From Roseobacter denitrificans OCh 114 (GTDB lineage: Bacteria; Pseudomonadota; Alphaproteobacteria; Rhodobacterales; Rhodobacteraceae), in the NCBI RefSeq assembly GCF_000014045.1, contig NC_008209.1, positions 2,007,001-2,071,000 of the forward strand: a stretch of 64,000 nt of DNA. Reading direction: 5' to 3'. The notes below the pieces were generated by a model. The model searched no databases and was not told the DNA's origin. It was given only the letters and a program-made list of their open reading frames with translations. The position numbers were made by a program, and so were the translations under genes. Of this stretch, positions 44,340-54,324 are shown in pieces. The first letter of the stretch is position 1. Each line of letters opens with the position of its first letter.

Positions 44340-44822
44340 ATGAGCAAGCATCAGCATAACATGATCAAGCAACTTCCCATTTCTCTGCCCGGTGGCAGAA
44401 AGTCCGATGTGAGGTCGCAGTTTGCCGCGCTTTGCTATCGCGTGCGCAAGAAAAAAGTGCAGATTTTGCTGATTACATCGCGCAATACCAAACGCTGGAT
44501 TGTGCCCAAGGGCTGGCCGATGGATGGCAAAACGCCGGCGGAATCCGCCGCCATCGAAGCCTGGGAAGAGGCGGGCGTGCGCGGTCAGAGCGATGGGCGC
44601 TGCATTGGCATTTTTTCCTACAGCAAAGAAACCGACACGCAGGGCGAATTGCCATGTCTGGCGATGGTATTCGCGGTTGAGGTGACGTCTTTGGCCGATG
44701 TGTACCCCGAGGTGTCCGAGCGAAAGCGCACATGGGTGTCGCGCAAGCGGGCCGCGAAAATGGTTGAAGAGCCTGAACTGGCGCGCATTTTGCTGGATTT
44801 CGACCCGCGGTTTTACGGCTAG
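44340..44822 (+). CDS. Nudix hydrolase
   Basis: A 160-residue protein with a Nudix fold. The box is GWPMDGKTPAESAAIEAWEEAGV (near residues 58-80): the metal-binding IEAWEEAGV core is present, but the first Glu of the consensus is Lys and the Arg is Ile, as in a subgroup of alphaproteobacterial Nudix proteins with PKGWP. The N-terminus is basic (VRKKKVQILLITSRNTKRWIVPKGWP). Substrate unknown; diphosphoinositol or nucleotide derivatives are typical. The start is uncertain: neither ATG 44340 nor 44361 has a clear binding site. A CtrA site lies upstream. Confidence 0.88.
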   Translation: MSKHQHNMIKQLPISLPGGRKSDVRSQFAALCYRVRKKKVQILLITSRNTKRWIVPKGWPMDGKTPAESAAIEAWEEAGVRGQSDGRCIGIFSYSKETDTQGELPCLAMVFAVEVTSLADVYPEVSERKRTWVSRKRAAKMVEEPELARILLDFDPRFYG

Positions 44823-44893
44823 CCCGGCTTGACCTTCGCTTTTTCAATCCCCATTTTCTGAGTGGGAAGAGCATTCGGAGACGCAAGCGCGGT

Positions 44894-45319
44894 ATGATTC
44901 AATACGCTTTGAAATGTGATGAAGGTCACCAGTTTGAAAGCTGGTTTCAATCGGCATCGGCTTTTGATGCGCTTGCCAAATCCGGGCATTTGTCCTGTGC
45001 GGTCTGCGGCAGCACCGATGTGGCCAAGGCGATTATGTCACCGCGTGTGTCCAGCAATGCCGATGCGCCAAAAGTGCCGGCACTGACGTCTGAGCAGTCG
45101 GACAGTGAAAAGGCGCTTGCCGCCCTTCGCAAACACGTCGAGGATAATGCGGATTACGTCGGTAGCAATTTCGCGCAGGAAGCGCGGTCCATGTACCTTG
45201 GCGCAACACCGGAGCGCGCGATTTACGGCGAGGCGAATGGGACAGAAGCAAAAGCGCTGATCGAAGACGGGGTACCCGTTGCACCGCTGCCCTTTTTGCC
45301 AAACCGAAAGGCGAACTGA
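44894..45319 (+). CDS. DUF1178 family protein
   Basis: A 141-residue protein of the DUF1178 family, unknown function. The N-terminus MIQYALKCDEGHQFESWFQSASAFD and a CxxC zinc-ribbon-like pair (SCAVCGSTDVAKAIMSPRV, near residues 34-52) are characteristic. The C-terminal half reads NFAQEARSMYLGATPERAIYGEA with conserved Glu. Cytoplasmic. 72 bp separate it from the Nudix gene. The 257 bp to lysC contain no gene or riboswitch I recognise. Confidence 0.88.
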   Translation: MIQYALKCDEGHQFESWFQSASAFDALAKSGHLSCAVCGSTDVAKAIMSPRVSSNADAPKVPALTSEQSDSEKALAALRKHVEDNADYVGSNFAQEARSMYLGATPERAIYGEANGTEAKALIEDGVPVAPLPFLPNRKAN

Positions 45320-45576
45320 ACGTAAACCGGTCTGATGACCGCCACCAGCGATGGGTTCGGGTATCTTGCAGGTTCGGGCCGTGCTGTTTGCTGTCTTTCC
45401 CTGCGGTCGAACGCGCAAAGTGGTGTGTAAAGCCTCACGCAAAACTCGAAAAGCCTTGGTGAGAGCAAAAAACCCGTCCGGGGATCGGGATGCAGATGCT
45501 TTGGGCGTTTGCAAAGTACTTGTGTGTCATGGGCGTTGCGCGTAAACCCGCCGCGACTGATGCAAGGGACGCACAA

Positions 45577-46815
45577 ATGCCTGTTCTGGTAATGAAATTC
45601 GGGGGGACATCGGTCGCGACGCTGGACCGTATCCGGCGCGTGGCAAAACGGGTCGGGGTCGAAGTGGCCAAGGGCTATGATGTCATTGTGATTGTCTCGG
45701 CGATGTCGGGTAAAACCAATGAATTGGTCGGCTGGGTCAATGAAATTTCGCCCCTTCATGATGCGCGCGAATATGATGCTGTTGTCTCCTCCGGTGAGAA
45801 TGTGACGGCGGGCCTCATGGCTCTGACCTTGCAGGAAATGGACGTGCCTGCGCGCAGTTGGCAAGGCTGGCAGGTGCCGGTCCGAACCACCAATGCGCAT
45901 TCCTCCGCCCGGATCGAAGAGATTCCAACCGAAAATATACGTGCAAAATTCGCCGAAGGGATGCGGGTCGCTGTTGTCGCGGGGTTTCAAGGCCTCAGCC
46001 CGGAAGGGCGCATCACAACGCTGGGGCGCGGCGGGTCGGACACCACGGCCGTCGCCTTTGCCGCTGCTTTTGAGGCAGAGCGCTGCGATATCTATACCGA
46101 TGTCGATGGGGTCTATACAACCGATCCTCGCGTCAGCGCCAAGGCGCGCAAGCTTGACAAGATCGCCTTTGAAGAGATGCTTGAATTGGCATCATTGGGG
46201 GCAAAGGTTCTGCAGACCCGCTCGGTCGAGCTGGCAATGCGCTACAAAGTGAAACTGCGCGTGTTGAGCAGTTTCGAAGAACAATCTGACACAGCGGGAA
46301 CGCTGGTGTGTGATGAGGAGGAAATCATGGAAAGCAATGTAGTCGCCGGTGTCGCCTTCAGCCGCGATGAGGCCAAAATGACCCTTCTCAGCGTCGCCGA
46401 CCGACCCGGAATCGCAGCGAACATCTTCACCGCGCTCAGCGATGCGGGTGTCAACGTGGATATGATCGTGCAGAATATTGCCGAAGAAGGGCGCACCGAC
46501 ATGACGTGGTCCTGCCCCACCGATCATGTGGCCCGCGCCCAGAAAGCGGTGGAAAATGCGAAATCCGAAGGGGTTATCAACTACCACGAGGTCATCGCGG
46601 ATCTTGATGTGGCCAAAGTGTCGGTGGTTGGAATCGGTATGCGCAGCCATACGGGTGTCGCTGCCAAGATGTTTCAGGTACTCAGTGCCGAAGGCATCAA
46701 CATCAAGGTCATAACGACCTCGGAAATCAAGATTTCTGTCCTCATTGACCGGAAATACATGGAACTTGCCGTGCAGGCCCTGCATGATGCCTTCGAATTG
46801 GAAAAGGCCGCCTGA
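45577..46815 (+). CDS. lysC: aspartate kinase
   Basis: A 412-residue kinase phosphorylating aspartate at the head of lysine, methionine and threonine synthesis. KFGGTS opens the catalytic domain, GRGGSDTTAVA and YTDVDGVYTTDPR follow, and two ACT domains fill about residues 260-412 (LSVADRPGIAANIF and VGIGMRSHTGVAAKMF). The ACT domains imply feedback inhibition. The ATG at 45577 has AAGGGAC eight bases upstream; the frame opens earlier at 45490 but without similarity. ptsP follows after 45 bases, a common alphaproteobacterial pair. Confidence 0.97.
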   Translation: MPVLVMKFGGTSVATLDRIRRVAKRVGVEVAKGYDVIVIVSAMSGKTNELVGWVNEISPLHDAREYDAVVSSGENVTAGLMALTLQEMDVPARSWQGWQVPVRTTNAHSSARIEEIPTENIRAKFAEGMRVAVVAGFQGLSPEGRITTLGRGGSDTTAVAFAAAFEAERCDIYTDVDGVYTTDPRVSAKARKLDKIAFEEMLELASLGAKVLQTRSVELAMRYKVKLRVLSSFEEQSDTAGTLVCDEEEIMESNVVAGVAFSRDEAKMTLLSVADRPGIAANIFTALSDAGVNVDMIVQNIAEEGRTDMTWSCPTDHVARAQKAVENAKSEGVINYHEVIADLDVAKVSVVGIGMRSHTGVAAKMFQVLSAEGINIKVITTSEIKISVLIDRKYMELAVQALHDAFELEKAA

Positions 46816-46860
46816 CCGTCACACGCAAAATGGCGTCGCGCATATGGGAAGGAAGCATAC

Positions 46861-49104
46861 GTGGCTGAACGTCTCGAGAGTGAATCGCGCAAACTGCTGG
46901 GGCGATTGCGCGATGCGATGGCAGGGCTCGCCGCCGGGCAGGAACGGCTGGATGAGATTACATCGCTGATCGCGGAAAGCATGGACTGTGACGTCTGTTC
47001 CATCTACCTGTTTCGCGATGCAGAAACGCTGGAGCTATGCGCCACCAAGGGCCTGAACAAAGAGGCCGTGCATAAGACACGCATGAAACTCGGTGAGGGT
47101 CTTGTGGGGCGTGTCGCCAAACAGCGCACCATCGTGAACACGCCCGATGCGCCGCAGGCCAAGGGTTTTCGCTACATGCCCGAAACCGGTGAAGAGGTTT
47201 TCTCCAGTTTCCTCGGTATACCGATCCAGCGCCTTGGTGATGCGTTGGGCGTGCTTGTGGTGCAGTCGCGCGCGGCGCGGGAGTTTTCCGCAGATGCCGT
47301 CTATGCCCTCGAAGTTGTTGCGATGGTACTGGCCGAGATGACGGAACTTGGCGCTTTCGTGGGCGAGGGGGCCGCCATGTCGGCGCGTCATTCCCAGCCT
47401 GCGATGTTTCCGGGGACCGTCGGGCAGGAAGGCGCTGCGGAGGGTCATGTCTGGCTGCATGAACCCCGCGTTGTCGTAACCAACCCGATCGCCGATGACC
47501 CGGTGCGCGAGGCAGAGCGTCTTGACGAAGCGGTCGAAGAGTTGCGTGTCGGCGTTGACAAGATGATGCAGATTGCCGGTGGGCAGGACAAGGATCAGCG
47601 TCAGGTGCTCGAAGCCTACCGCATGTTTGCCAACTCCAAGGGGTGGATGCGGCGCATGCAGGAGGATATCGCAAACGGTCTGTCCGCCGAAGCCGCCGTC
47701 GAAAAGGAGCAATCGACCGCGCGTGCGCGCATGTCACAGATCACGGACGGATACCTGCGCGAGCGCTTGAGTGACCTTGATGATCTGTCAAACCGGCTGC
47801 TGCGCATTCTGACCGGGCAGGGTGCCGACACAGGCGCCGAGATGCCGGATGATCCGATCCTGATTGCACGCAATATCGGGCCGGCTGAATTACTGGAATA
47901 CGGGCGCAAGCTGAAAGGCATCGTGCTGGAGGAGGGTTCGGTTGGCAGCCACGCCGCGGTGGTCGCGCGCGCACTGGCCATTCCGTTGATCGTCCATGCC
48001 CAGCGGATCACGACCGAGGCGTTGAATGGCGATCATATCATGGTGGACGGAGAGCAGGGCATCGCACACCTGCGACCGGACGAATCCGTTGTCTCTGCGT
48101 TTCGCGACAAAATCGCGATGCTGGCCGCCGCGCAGGAACGCTACGCCTCCATCCGCGAAAAACCCGCACTGACGCAGGACGGGTTCACAGTGGCGCTTAA
48201 TATGAACGCCGGGCTCATGGCGGACCTGCCTTCGCTGGTCTCTTCTGGGGCGGAAGGTGTCGGTCTTTTCCGGACCGAATTGCAGTTTCTCGTGCGCAAC
48301 CAGATGCCAAGGCGCTCTGAACTGGTGGCTCTTTATGCCCGCGTGCTTGATGCGGCGCAGGGCAAGCGGGTCGTTTTTCGAACGCTCGATATCGGCTCCG
48401 ACAAGGTGCTGCCCTATATGAAGCCGAACGAAGAGCCGAACCCGGCGCTTGGCTGGCGCGCCATTCGCGTCGGTCTGGACAAGCCGGGCATCATGCGCAT
48501 GCAGCTTCAGGCGCTCATCCGGGCTGCAAATGGCCGCCCGCTCACCGTGATGTTTCCCTTTGTGGCGCAAATGGAAGAATATACCGAGGCGCGGCGCCTG
48601 ATGGATAAAACCGTGGCCGCCGAAGCGCGACTGGGTCACATTTTGCCTGAAACGATTGAAATCGGCGCAATGCTTGAAACGCCGAGCCTCGCATTCGCCC
48701 CGAACAAATTTTTTGAAAACGTGGATTTTCTGTCGATTGGTGGCAATGACCTCAAGCAGTTTTTCTTTGCGGCGGACCGGGAAAACGAGCGGGTGCGGCG
48801 GCGCTATGACACTTTGAATGTCTCGTTTCTGAGCTTTGTGGAGCGGATTGTGGAGCGTTGCGAGGCGACCGGAACACCTGTTTCATTCTGCGGCGAAGAT
48901 GCCGGACGCCCGGTTGAGGCTTTGTGCTTTGCGGCGATGGGGTTGCGCAGCCTGTCGATGCGGCCTGCCTCCATCGGCCCGGTGAAAAACCTGCTGCGCC
49001 GCAGCGATCTGGGTCAGGTCCGCAAGGTCATCGCAGACGCGCGTCACCGGGGTGAGATGTCCGTGCGACCTGCGGTCATGGAATGGCTGCGCGGGCAGGG
49101 CTGA
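46861..49104 (+). CDS. ptsP: nitrogen phosphotransferase system enzyme I, PtsP (EI-Ntr)
   Basis: A 747-residue enzyme that takes phosphate from phosphoenolpyruvate and starts the nitrogen PTS relay to NPr and EIIA-Ntr. The N-terminal GAF domain (residues about 20-160, with AESMDCDVCSIYLFRD) is a sensor domain. The swivelling domain carries the phosphoacceptor His364 in GSVGSHAAVVAR, and the PEP-binding barrel has GLFRTELQFL, TLDIGSDK, SIGGNDLKQFFFA and CGEDAG. Starts with GTG, with GGAAGG eight bases upstream. No NPr or EIIA gene in the window. Confidence 0.96.
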   Translation: MAERLESESRKLLGRLRDAMAGLAAGQERLDEITSLIAESMDCDVCSIYLFRDAETLELCATKGLNKEAVHKTRMKLGEGLVGRVAKQRTIVNTPDAPQAKGFRYMPETGEEVFSSFLGIPIQRLGDALGVLVVQSRAAREFSADAVYALEVVAMVLAEMTELGAFVGEGAAMSARHSQPAMFPGTVGQEGAAEGHVWLHEPRVVVTNPIADDPVREAERLDEAVEELRVGVDKMMQIAGGQDKDQRQVLEAYRMFANSKGWMRRMQEDIANGLSAEAAVEKEQSTARARMSQITDGYLRERLSDLDDLSNRLLRILTGQGADTGAEMPDDPILIARNIGPAELLEYGRKLKGIVLEEGSVGSHAAVVARALAIPLIVHAQRITTEALNGDHIMVDGEQGIAHLRPDESVVSAFRDKIAMLAAAQERYASIREKPALTQDGFTVALNMNAGLMADLPSLVSSGAEGVGLFRTELQFLVRNQMPRRSELVALYARVLDAAQGKRVVFRTLDIGSDKVLPYMKPNEEPNPALGWRAIRVGLDKPGIMRMQLQALIRAANGRPLTVMFPFVAQMEEYTEARRLMDKTVAAEARLGHILPETIEIGAMLETPSLAFAPNKFFENVDFLSIGGNDLKQFFFAADRENERVRRRYDTLNVSFLSFVERIVERCEATGTPVSFCGEDAGRPVEALCFAAMGLRSLSMRPASIGPVKNLLRRSDLGQVRKVIADARHRGEMSVRPAVMEWLRGQG

Positions 49105-49128
49105 CCGGGCGGCAGTATTGCCCGCTGC

Positions 49129-50226
49129 ATGGCGTCAACTGAGCCACTGACGAAGCTGGAAAAGGTGGTGACAGACGTGGGTTTTCTTGGCGATGGCGCG
49201 CTGCGATATGTGACCCCTTTTGTATTCGCCTTGAGCGGTGCGTGGCTCTTTCACGTTCTGGATTTGCCCTTACCCTGGCTGATCGGGCCGATTGCGGCTT
49301 GTCTGGCGGCGGCGCTTATGGGCTTCAAGATGCGCGCGATTGCACCCGTGAATGCGGCCATGCGCACGATTTTGGGTGTTGCCGTCGGTGCAACCTTTAC
49401 GCCGGCTATCCTGTCCTTGATGGTCGATATGTGGGTCACGCTGCTGTTGATACCTGTGATGATATGTTGCGTGGCCGCTGTAGGTGTGCCGTATTTTCAG
49501 AAGCTGTGGGGGTATGATTTTGCGACGAGTTATTATTCCGCCATGCCGGGCGGGCTGCAAGATATGCTTGTTTTCGGGGAAGAGGCGGGGGGCAATCCCA
49601 GAACGCTATCCTTGATCCATGCGACGCGTATTTTGGTCATCGTCACGGCATTGCCCTTTCTTTTGCAGTCATTCTGGTCGGCAGATTTGTCAACGCCGCC
49701 GGGCGCGCCACTGACGTCCATCGCGCCGGGGCAATTGACGGTCATGCTCATATGTGCGGCCTTGGGGTGGTATCTGGCAAACCTTGTTGGCTTGTTTGGT
49801 GCGTCAATTCTTGGGCCGATGATTTTCGCGGGTGCGGCGGCCGTGACGGAAGTGTTGATCGTGCGCCCACCGGCCGAAGCCATCTGGGCTGCGCAGTTTT
49901 TCATCGGTATGACGGTGGGCGTCAAATACAGCGGTATTACACTTGATGAGGTCCGGCATGATCTGGCCGCCGGCCTCGGGTACTGCGTCGTTTTGTTGCT
50001 GATCACATTCGTTTTTGTGGAAATCGTTTATATCGCCGGTCTTGCGCCCGGTCGCGAGGCGCTCCTGGCCTTTGCGCCCGGAGGGCAGGCGGAAATGGCG
50101 GTCCTCGCCTTGATCGTGGGGGCCGATATGGCCTTCGTCATTGCACATCACGTGTTTCGGATCATCGTGATCATCATCGGTGCCCCGCTTTTTGCGCGCT
50201 TTTTCGGTGCGTCCAGATGCGATTAA
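49129..50226 (+). CDS. AbrB-family membrane protein
   Basis: A 365-residue protein with about ten hydrophobic segments. It belongs to the AbrB/ammonia monooxygenase-like membrane family, with two inverted halves recognisable by LPLPWLIGPIAACLAAALMG near residue 45 and FGASILGPMIFAGAAAV near 224, and MPGGLQDMLVFGEEAGGNPRTLSLIHATRILV between. The function is not established; a transport role is suspected. It starts 24 bp after ptsP and may be co-transcribed. Its TAA interlocks with the stop of the convergent ACT gene. Confidence 0.88.
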   Translation: MASTEPLTKLEKVVTDVGFLGDGALRYVTPFVFALSGAWLFHVLDLPLPWLIGPIAACLAAALMGFKMRAIAPVNAAMRTILGVAVGATFTPAILSLMVDMWVTLLLIPVMICCVAAVGVPYFQKLWGYDFATSYYSAMPGGLQDMLVFGEEAGGNPRTLSLIHATRILVIVTALPFLLQSFWSADLSTPPGAPLTSIAPGQLTVMLICAALGWYLANLVGLFGASILGPMIFAGAAAVTEVLIVRPPAEAIWAAQFFIGMTVGVKYSGITLDEVRHDLAAGLGYCVVLLLITFVFVEIVYIAGLAPGREALLAFAPGGQAEMAVLALIVGADMAFVIAHHVFRIIVIIIGAPLFARFFGASRCD

Positions 50227-50624
50227 CTCTGTGACTTTGCCAATTGTGCAAGCACGCGCATCGCTTCATCTTCTCGGCCCAGAGGGACAAACAGGTGATC
50301 GTGATAAAAACCGGAAACCGGATTGACGCCCATGCCGGCCTTGGTCAAGGCAGCGGAGATCCGTGCGATGAAGCCAACCGCTTCGAGGGATGAATGCACA
50401 TCAAGCGTGATCATCCTGCACGCAAACTCATATGGCAGATTGTGCCGCTCTGCGTCGCTGAGTTTCAGAATAAATGTTGTGCCTTCTTCTTCCTCGAATA
50501 CCATGCGCGGCTTGATATCCGGCGGAACACCGTGGCGGGCAAGCGTTGCGAAGACATAGGTAGAGTCGTCGAGCTTCGCCGTCATTGTATGCAGCAGTGT
50601 TTCCAGGTCAGTCTCGCCGCTCAT
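50223..50624 (-). CDS. ACT domain-containing protein
   Basis: A 133-residue protein resembling the DUF2241/CASTOR-like ACT family: EEEEGTTFILKLSDAERHNL near residue 44 and a C-terminal ACT domain (CRMITLDVHSSLEAVGFIARISAALTKAGMGVNPVSGFYHDHLFVP). ACT domains bind amino acids; this stand-alone form is likely an amino acid-binding regulator. Convergent with the AbrB-family gene, overlapping it by four bases. The 207 bp between its start and the chemoreceptor gene hold no gene or clear hairpin. Confidence 0.88.
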   Translation of the reverse strand: MSGETDLETLLHTMTAKLDDSTYVFATLARHGVPPDIKPRMVFEEEEGTTFILKLSDAERHNLPYEFACRMITLDVHSSLEAVGFIARISAALTKAGMGVNPVSGFYHDHLFVPLGREDEAMRVLAQLAKSQS

Positions 50625-50831
50625 ACGTTACTCAATTAATGTCTGGGCTGGGGCGGCCCTTCTTATCGGAAGTTCGCAAATATGCATGGCCACGGGGGCT
50701 GACGCAAGACGTGGTGTGACAACTCGTTTTTTGGCGATGGTGCAAAATCCCTGTGGGTTCTCATCGCGGGAAACAGAACGCCAGGTTGTGTTCGTATACC
50801 CGGCAACATACTTCATTTGCCCGTGCAAGTC

Positions 50832-53390
50832 TCAGAACTCATCCCAGCCCCCGTAGTTTTCTGCGCCAACTGCTTTGGCTGGTGCGACTTTGGTTGTGTC
50901 CGCTGTTATGATGTTGTCAGGCAAGGGGGGTGTGAGCGTGTTCGTAGTCCCCGACACGCGGAACCGGGCGGTGGAGGTCAGCAGATCGCCTGCTTCCTTT
51001 GCCAGCACATGGCTGGAGGCCGTTACTTCTTCGAATGCGGCGGCTTGCTTTTGGGTGTTGCCATCGACCAGCGAGACGGAGGTGGATATCTCCTTGATGC
51101 CGGCGGCTTGTTCGGAAACGGCGCGAGTGACCTCTTCGACGCTTTGCGAGATTTTGATCACCGTACTGGCAATGTCGTCAAGCGAAGCTTTGGCGTTTGA
51201 TACGTTTTCCACACCTTCCGTCACGGCAGCGTCGCTTTGAGTCAGGACGACCGAGATTTCCTTGGAGGCTTCACTTGCGCGTTGGGCCAACTGCCGCACT
51301 TCGGATGCAACGACAGAGAACCCGCGCCCGGCGTCTCCGGCACGGGCCGCCTCCACGCCTGCATTCAAAGCAAGCAGGTTGATCTGGAACGAGATATCGT
51401 TGATCACCTCGGTGACACGCATGATCTCTTTCGAGCCATTTGCGATCTTATCCATGGATTCTGACGCTGTTTGCGCAATCCTTTCGCTGGAAACGGCGGT
51501 TTCTTTGGCCTCCTTCGCGTTGTTGCTGACGTCAGTGATATTGTCATTGACCTGCGAAATGCTTGCGCTCAGCTCTTCCAACGCGGCGGAGGTTTCCTCA
51601 ACCGATGCTGCGTTCTGTTCCGCTTGACGCGATAAAACATCGGCAGTTTGACGCAACTCCGAGGCCGAACCGGACAGTGTCTGACCGCTTTCGGAGATTT
51701 CCACGATCAACCCTGTCAGCGCGCCCAGCATGTTGTTCACATTTGTTTGCAACTCCTGAAAAGCCCCCTTGAACGCGCCTTCCATCCGATGTGTCAAATC
51801 GCCCTGCGCAACGCGGCTCAACACGGCACCTGTTTGCGAAAGGCCGTCGTCGACTGTGGACATCAGTTGATTCATGTTTTCGGACAGTTCCATTAAGATC
51901 TGATCGTCAAACTTAGCATCTATTCTGTTTTTGAAGTTGCCGTTGCGGGCCGCGTGTACAACCTCTCCGAAAGATGCGCCAAGGGTGCGCATCATCTCTT
52001 CACGCAGGTCTTTTGCGGCGAGATCGGCCTGTTCCTTTTCCTTCGCCAGTTCGATTTCGCGTTGCGCCGATTTTTCCCGCTCATCACTGAGTTCTGCCAT
52101 TTTCCTCGCAGCCTGTTCCTGCTGCTGGCCCATCTCTTCCATTTTCAGCGCGTTTTGTCGGAAAACCTCGGTTTTCAGAGCAAGTTCACCGATTTCATCT
52201 TGTCTGTCGGTGCCGGGTACGACTGTGTCCAACGCACCTTCGGCAACTTCCTTGACGGCTTTTGTAAGTCGCTGGATTGGTTGCGCAATGCTGCGTGAAA
52301 AGTGAATGGCGATAATCAGCACGCCAAGCAAAATGACGCTTGCAAGAACCAGCGCGCGCAGTTTGGCAGCATAAAGACCGGCAAACAGCTCCTTTGTGTC
52401 TTGCTGGACAACCGTGGCCCAACGCGTGCCGAGAAACTCGACCGGGATCATGTACCCCATCACGTCCTGCCCATAGTGGCCCGTCGCCTCGAACAGACGT
52501 GCCTGATTGTCAGCCAATCCTTCCAGAATGGCAGCGGTCTGAACAGGGGTCGTCAGAATGTCATCGATGTCCGTCTGCGTGGAGTCAGAGCGCATCAAAC
52601 CATCCGAGCCGACCAGAAACCCGTCCGCCGTTTCCCCTTTGCCTTGCAGATCGCTCGCCGCGCTGCTGATCTCCGTAATCGGCATCTGATAGGCAAGCAC
52701 GCCAAGGCGCGTGCCTTGTTCGTTAAACACGGGGCGTGCGATAAAAGCGGCTGGTGCGTCGTTGCTGGGTGCATAGGGCGCAAAGTCAATGAAGACTGAC
52801 GGCGCAGTCGCGTCCAATGCCGCAGCGGCGGTATAGGCCTGTGCCAAGCCAGAGGTGGCCCAGGGGCCGTTTATCATATTCGTTGCAAAGTCGTTTTCCT
52901 TGAAGACGCTGTACACAAGGTTGCCCTCAGTGTCGAAAAGGAAGATGTCGTAGTAATTCATCTCATTTTGAAGGACATCAAACGCCGGGTGATAGATTGC
53001 GTGGATAAACCCGTAGCTTGAACCGGTATCGGCTTTGACTAGCAGGTCCTTCTCGCCCAGCGGGTGTTCGTTTTCGTCGATGTAAACCCGGCGCAACACG
53101 TCTTCGGCATTTTCCAGCGCGTTATAGCCATCCGCCAGAGCAATAAGTGCGACAGAGGTCGCTGGTGCAGCCGCCCGCAATCTGATGTCGCGATCAACAG
53201 TTTCCAACAGTGTTTCAATGCGGCTCTTGTTTAAAACTGCAACCGTTTCGAGGCGCTGCGACGCGGCATCTGCGATTATTTTCGACGTGAAATAGAAGTT
53301 GGCGACAGACATGATGAGAATGGTAAAGGCGACCAGGATACCCATCACGATGGGGAGTTTTACGCCGATTTTTAGGTTTTGAAGGGTCAT
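50832..53390 (-). CDS. methyl-accepting chemotaxis protein
   Basis: An 852-residue chemoreceptor. Membrane helices lie near residues 12-34 and 345-364; the 310-residue periplasmic part between them looks like a double-Cache sensor ([25 protein letters not shown] near 145, [15 protein letters not shown] near 228). A HAMP region, a long charged coiled coil (residues about 415-500) and a second HAMP-like segment lead to the signalling hairpin with [23 protein letters not shown]. The last residues GGWDEF form a CheR/CheB tether pentapeptide. The gene is 226 bp downstream of urtE on the same strand. Ligand unknown. Confidence 0.93.
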   Translation of the reverse strand: MTLQNLKIGVKLPIVMGILVAFTILIMSVANFYFTSKIIADAASQRLETVAVLNKSRIETLLETVDRDIRLRAAAPATSVALIALADGYNALENAEDVLRRVYIDENEHPLGEKDLLVKADTGSSYGFIHAIYHPAFDVLQNEMNYYDIFLFDTEGNLVYSVFKENDFATNMINGPWATSGLAQAYTAAAALDATAPSVFIDFAPYAPSNDAPAAFIARPVFNEQGTRLGVLAYQMPITEISSAASDLQGKGETADGFLVGSDGLMRSDSTQTDIDDILTTPVQTAAILEGLADNQARLFEATGHYGQDVMGYMIPVEFLGTRWATVVQQDTKELFAGLYAAKLRALVLASVILLGVLIIAIHFSRSIAQPIQRLTKAVKEVAEGALDTVVPGTDRQDEIGELALKTEVFRQNALKMEEMGQQQEQAARKMAELSDEREKSAQREIELAKEKEQADLAAKDLREEMMRTLGASFGEVVHAARNGNFKNRIDAKFDDQILMELSENMNQLMSTVDDGLSQTGAVLSRVAQGDLTHRMEGAFKGAFQELQTNVNNMLGALTGLIVEISESGQTLSGSASELRQTADVLSRQAEQNAASVEETSAALEELSASISQVNDNITDVSNNAKEAKETAVSSERIAQTASESMDKIANGSKEIMRVTEVINDISFQINLLALNAGVEAARAGDAGRGFSVVASEVRQLAQRASEASKEISVVLTQSDAAVTEGVENVSNAKASLDDIASTVIKISQSVEEVTRAVSEQAAGIKEISTSVSLVDGNTQKQAAAFEEVTASSHVLAKEAGDLLTSTARFRVSGTTNTLTPPLPDNIITADTTKVAPAKAVGAENYGGWDEF

Positions 53391-53616
53391 TGCTGCACCG
53401 CCTGACTACACACTGAGTTACGTTATCCGCCACAGGACGCGCGCCAGATCGTTCGGACGTGCCACGCAGAAAATACTTGCCGCAGCCTCAGTACACCGAA
53501 AAGCGTGCATGAAGCGTAAAGGGTCAGAAGAAAGTGACTATTGTTTTAATGATCCCGCACCGCGCTTGTATTCTGCGGCATCTGCGGGCTGCGATCAAAA
53601 CCCGGTCCGTTGCGCC

Positions 53617-54324
53617 TCAGACGGAGACAGCGGCATGCAGGCGATCACGATCAATGTGTCCGGCAGTTTCGCTCAGCTTGATCTGTCCGCGTTCAAGCAC
53701 GACAAACTTGTCCCCAAGTTCAAACGCAAAGTCGAAAAACTGCTCAACGAGTATGATTGCCATATCCCCCCGGCTGCGCAGGAGCTTGATGACTTCGCCG
53801 ATCTGTTTGATGATATTGGGCTGAATGCCTTCGGTCGGTTCATCCAGCAGCAACAGCCGGGGCTGCGTGATCAAGGCGCGGGCGATGGCCAGTTGTTGTT
53901 GTTGACCCCCGGAAAGATCGCCGCCGCGCCGGGACAGAAAGTCCTTGAGGATCGGGAAAAGGTCAAAAACCTCATCCGGGATTTTGTGATGCTGTTTGGG
54001 CAGACAGGCAAAACCCGTTTCAAGGTTCTCGCGCACGGTGAGGAATGGAAAGATTTCGCGCCCCTGTGGGACGTAGGCGACGCCCATATGTGCCAGCGCC
54101 TGCGCGCTGGTCTTCCCGATGTCCTGCCCTTCAAGCCTGTAGCTGCCGTCACTGCGCGGGTGCGTCCCGGAGATCGCCTTGAGCAGGCTGGTTTTGCCAA
54201 CGCCATTGGTGCCCATCACACAGGTGACTTCGCCCTTGGCCGCCGACATGGAAATACCATTGAGGATCTGGCTGCCGCCATAATGCAGCGTCAGATCGTT
54301 GATTTGAAGCAGGTCAGCGGCCAA
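53617..54324 (-). CDS. urtE: urea ABC transporter ATP-binding protein UrtE
   Basis: A 235-residue ABC ATPase of the branched-chain/urea type. Walker A GTNGVGKTSLL is near residue 38, the signature LSGGQQQQLAIARAL near 137, Walker B LLLLDEPTEGIQ near 156. It powers urea uptake with UrtD. The likely start is TTG at 54324 because GAGGTG lies five to six bases before it and no ATG stands near the family start; it overlaps urtD by 11 bases. Last gene of the urtABCDE operon. The following 226 bp contain no gene or obvious terminator. Confidence 0.94.
   Translation of the reverse strand: MAADLLQINDLTLHYGGSQILNGISMSAAKGEVTCVMGTNGVGKTSLLKAISGTHPRSDGSYRLEGQDIGKTSAQALAHMGVAYVPQGREIFPFLTVRENLETGFACLPKQHHKIPDEVFDLFPILKDFLSRRGGDLSGGQQQQLAIARALITQPRLLLLDEPTEGIQPNIIKQIGEVIKLLRSRGDMAIILVEQFFDFAFELGDKFVVLERGQIKLSETAGHIDRDRLHAAVSV

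Noticed and set aside
45320..45576. Possible riboswitch or leader before lysC
   Set aside because: I looked for lysine riboswitch or attenuator features and found no paired stems with a T-run or a short Lys/Thr-rich peptide.
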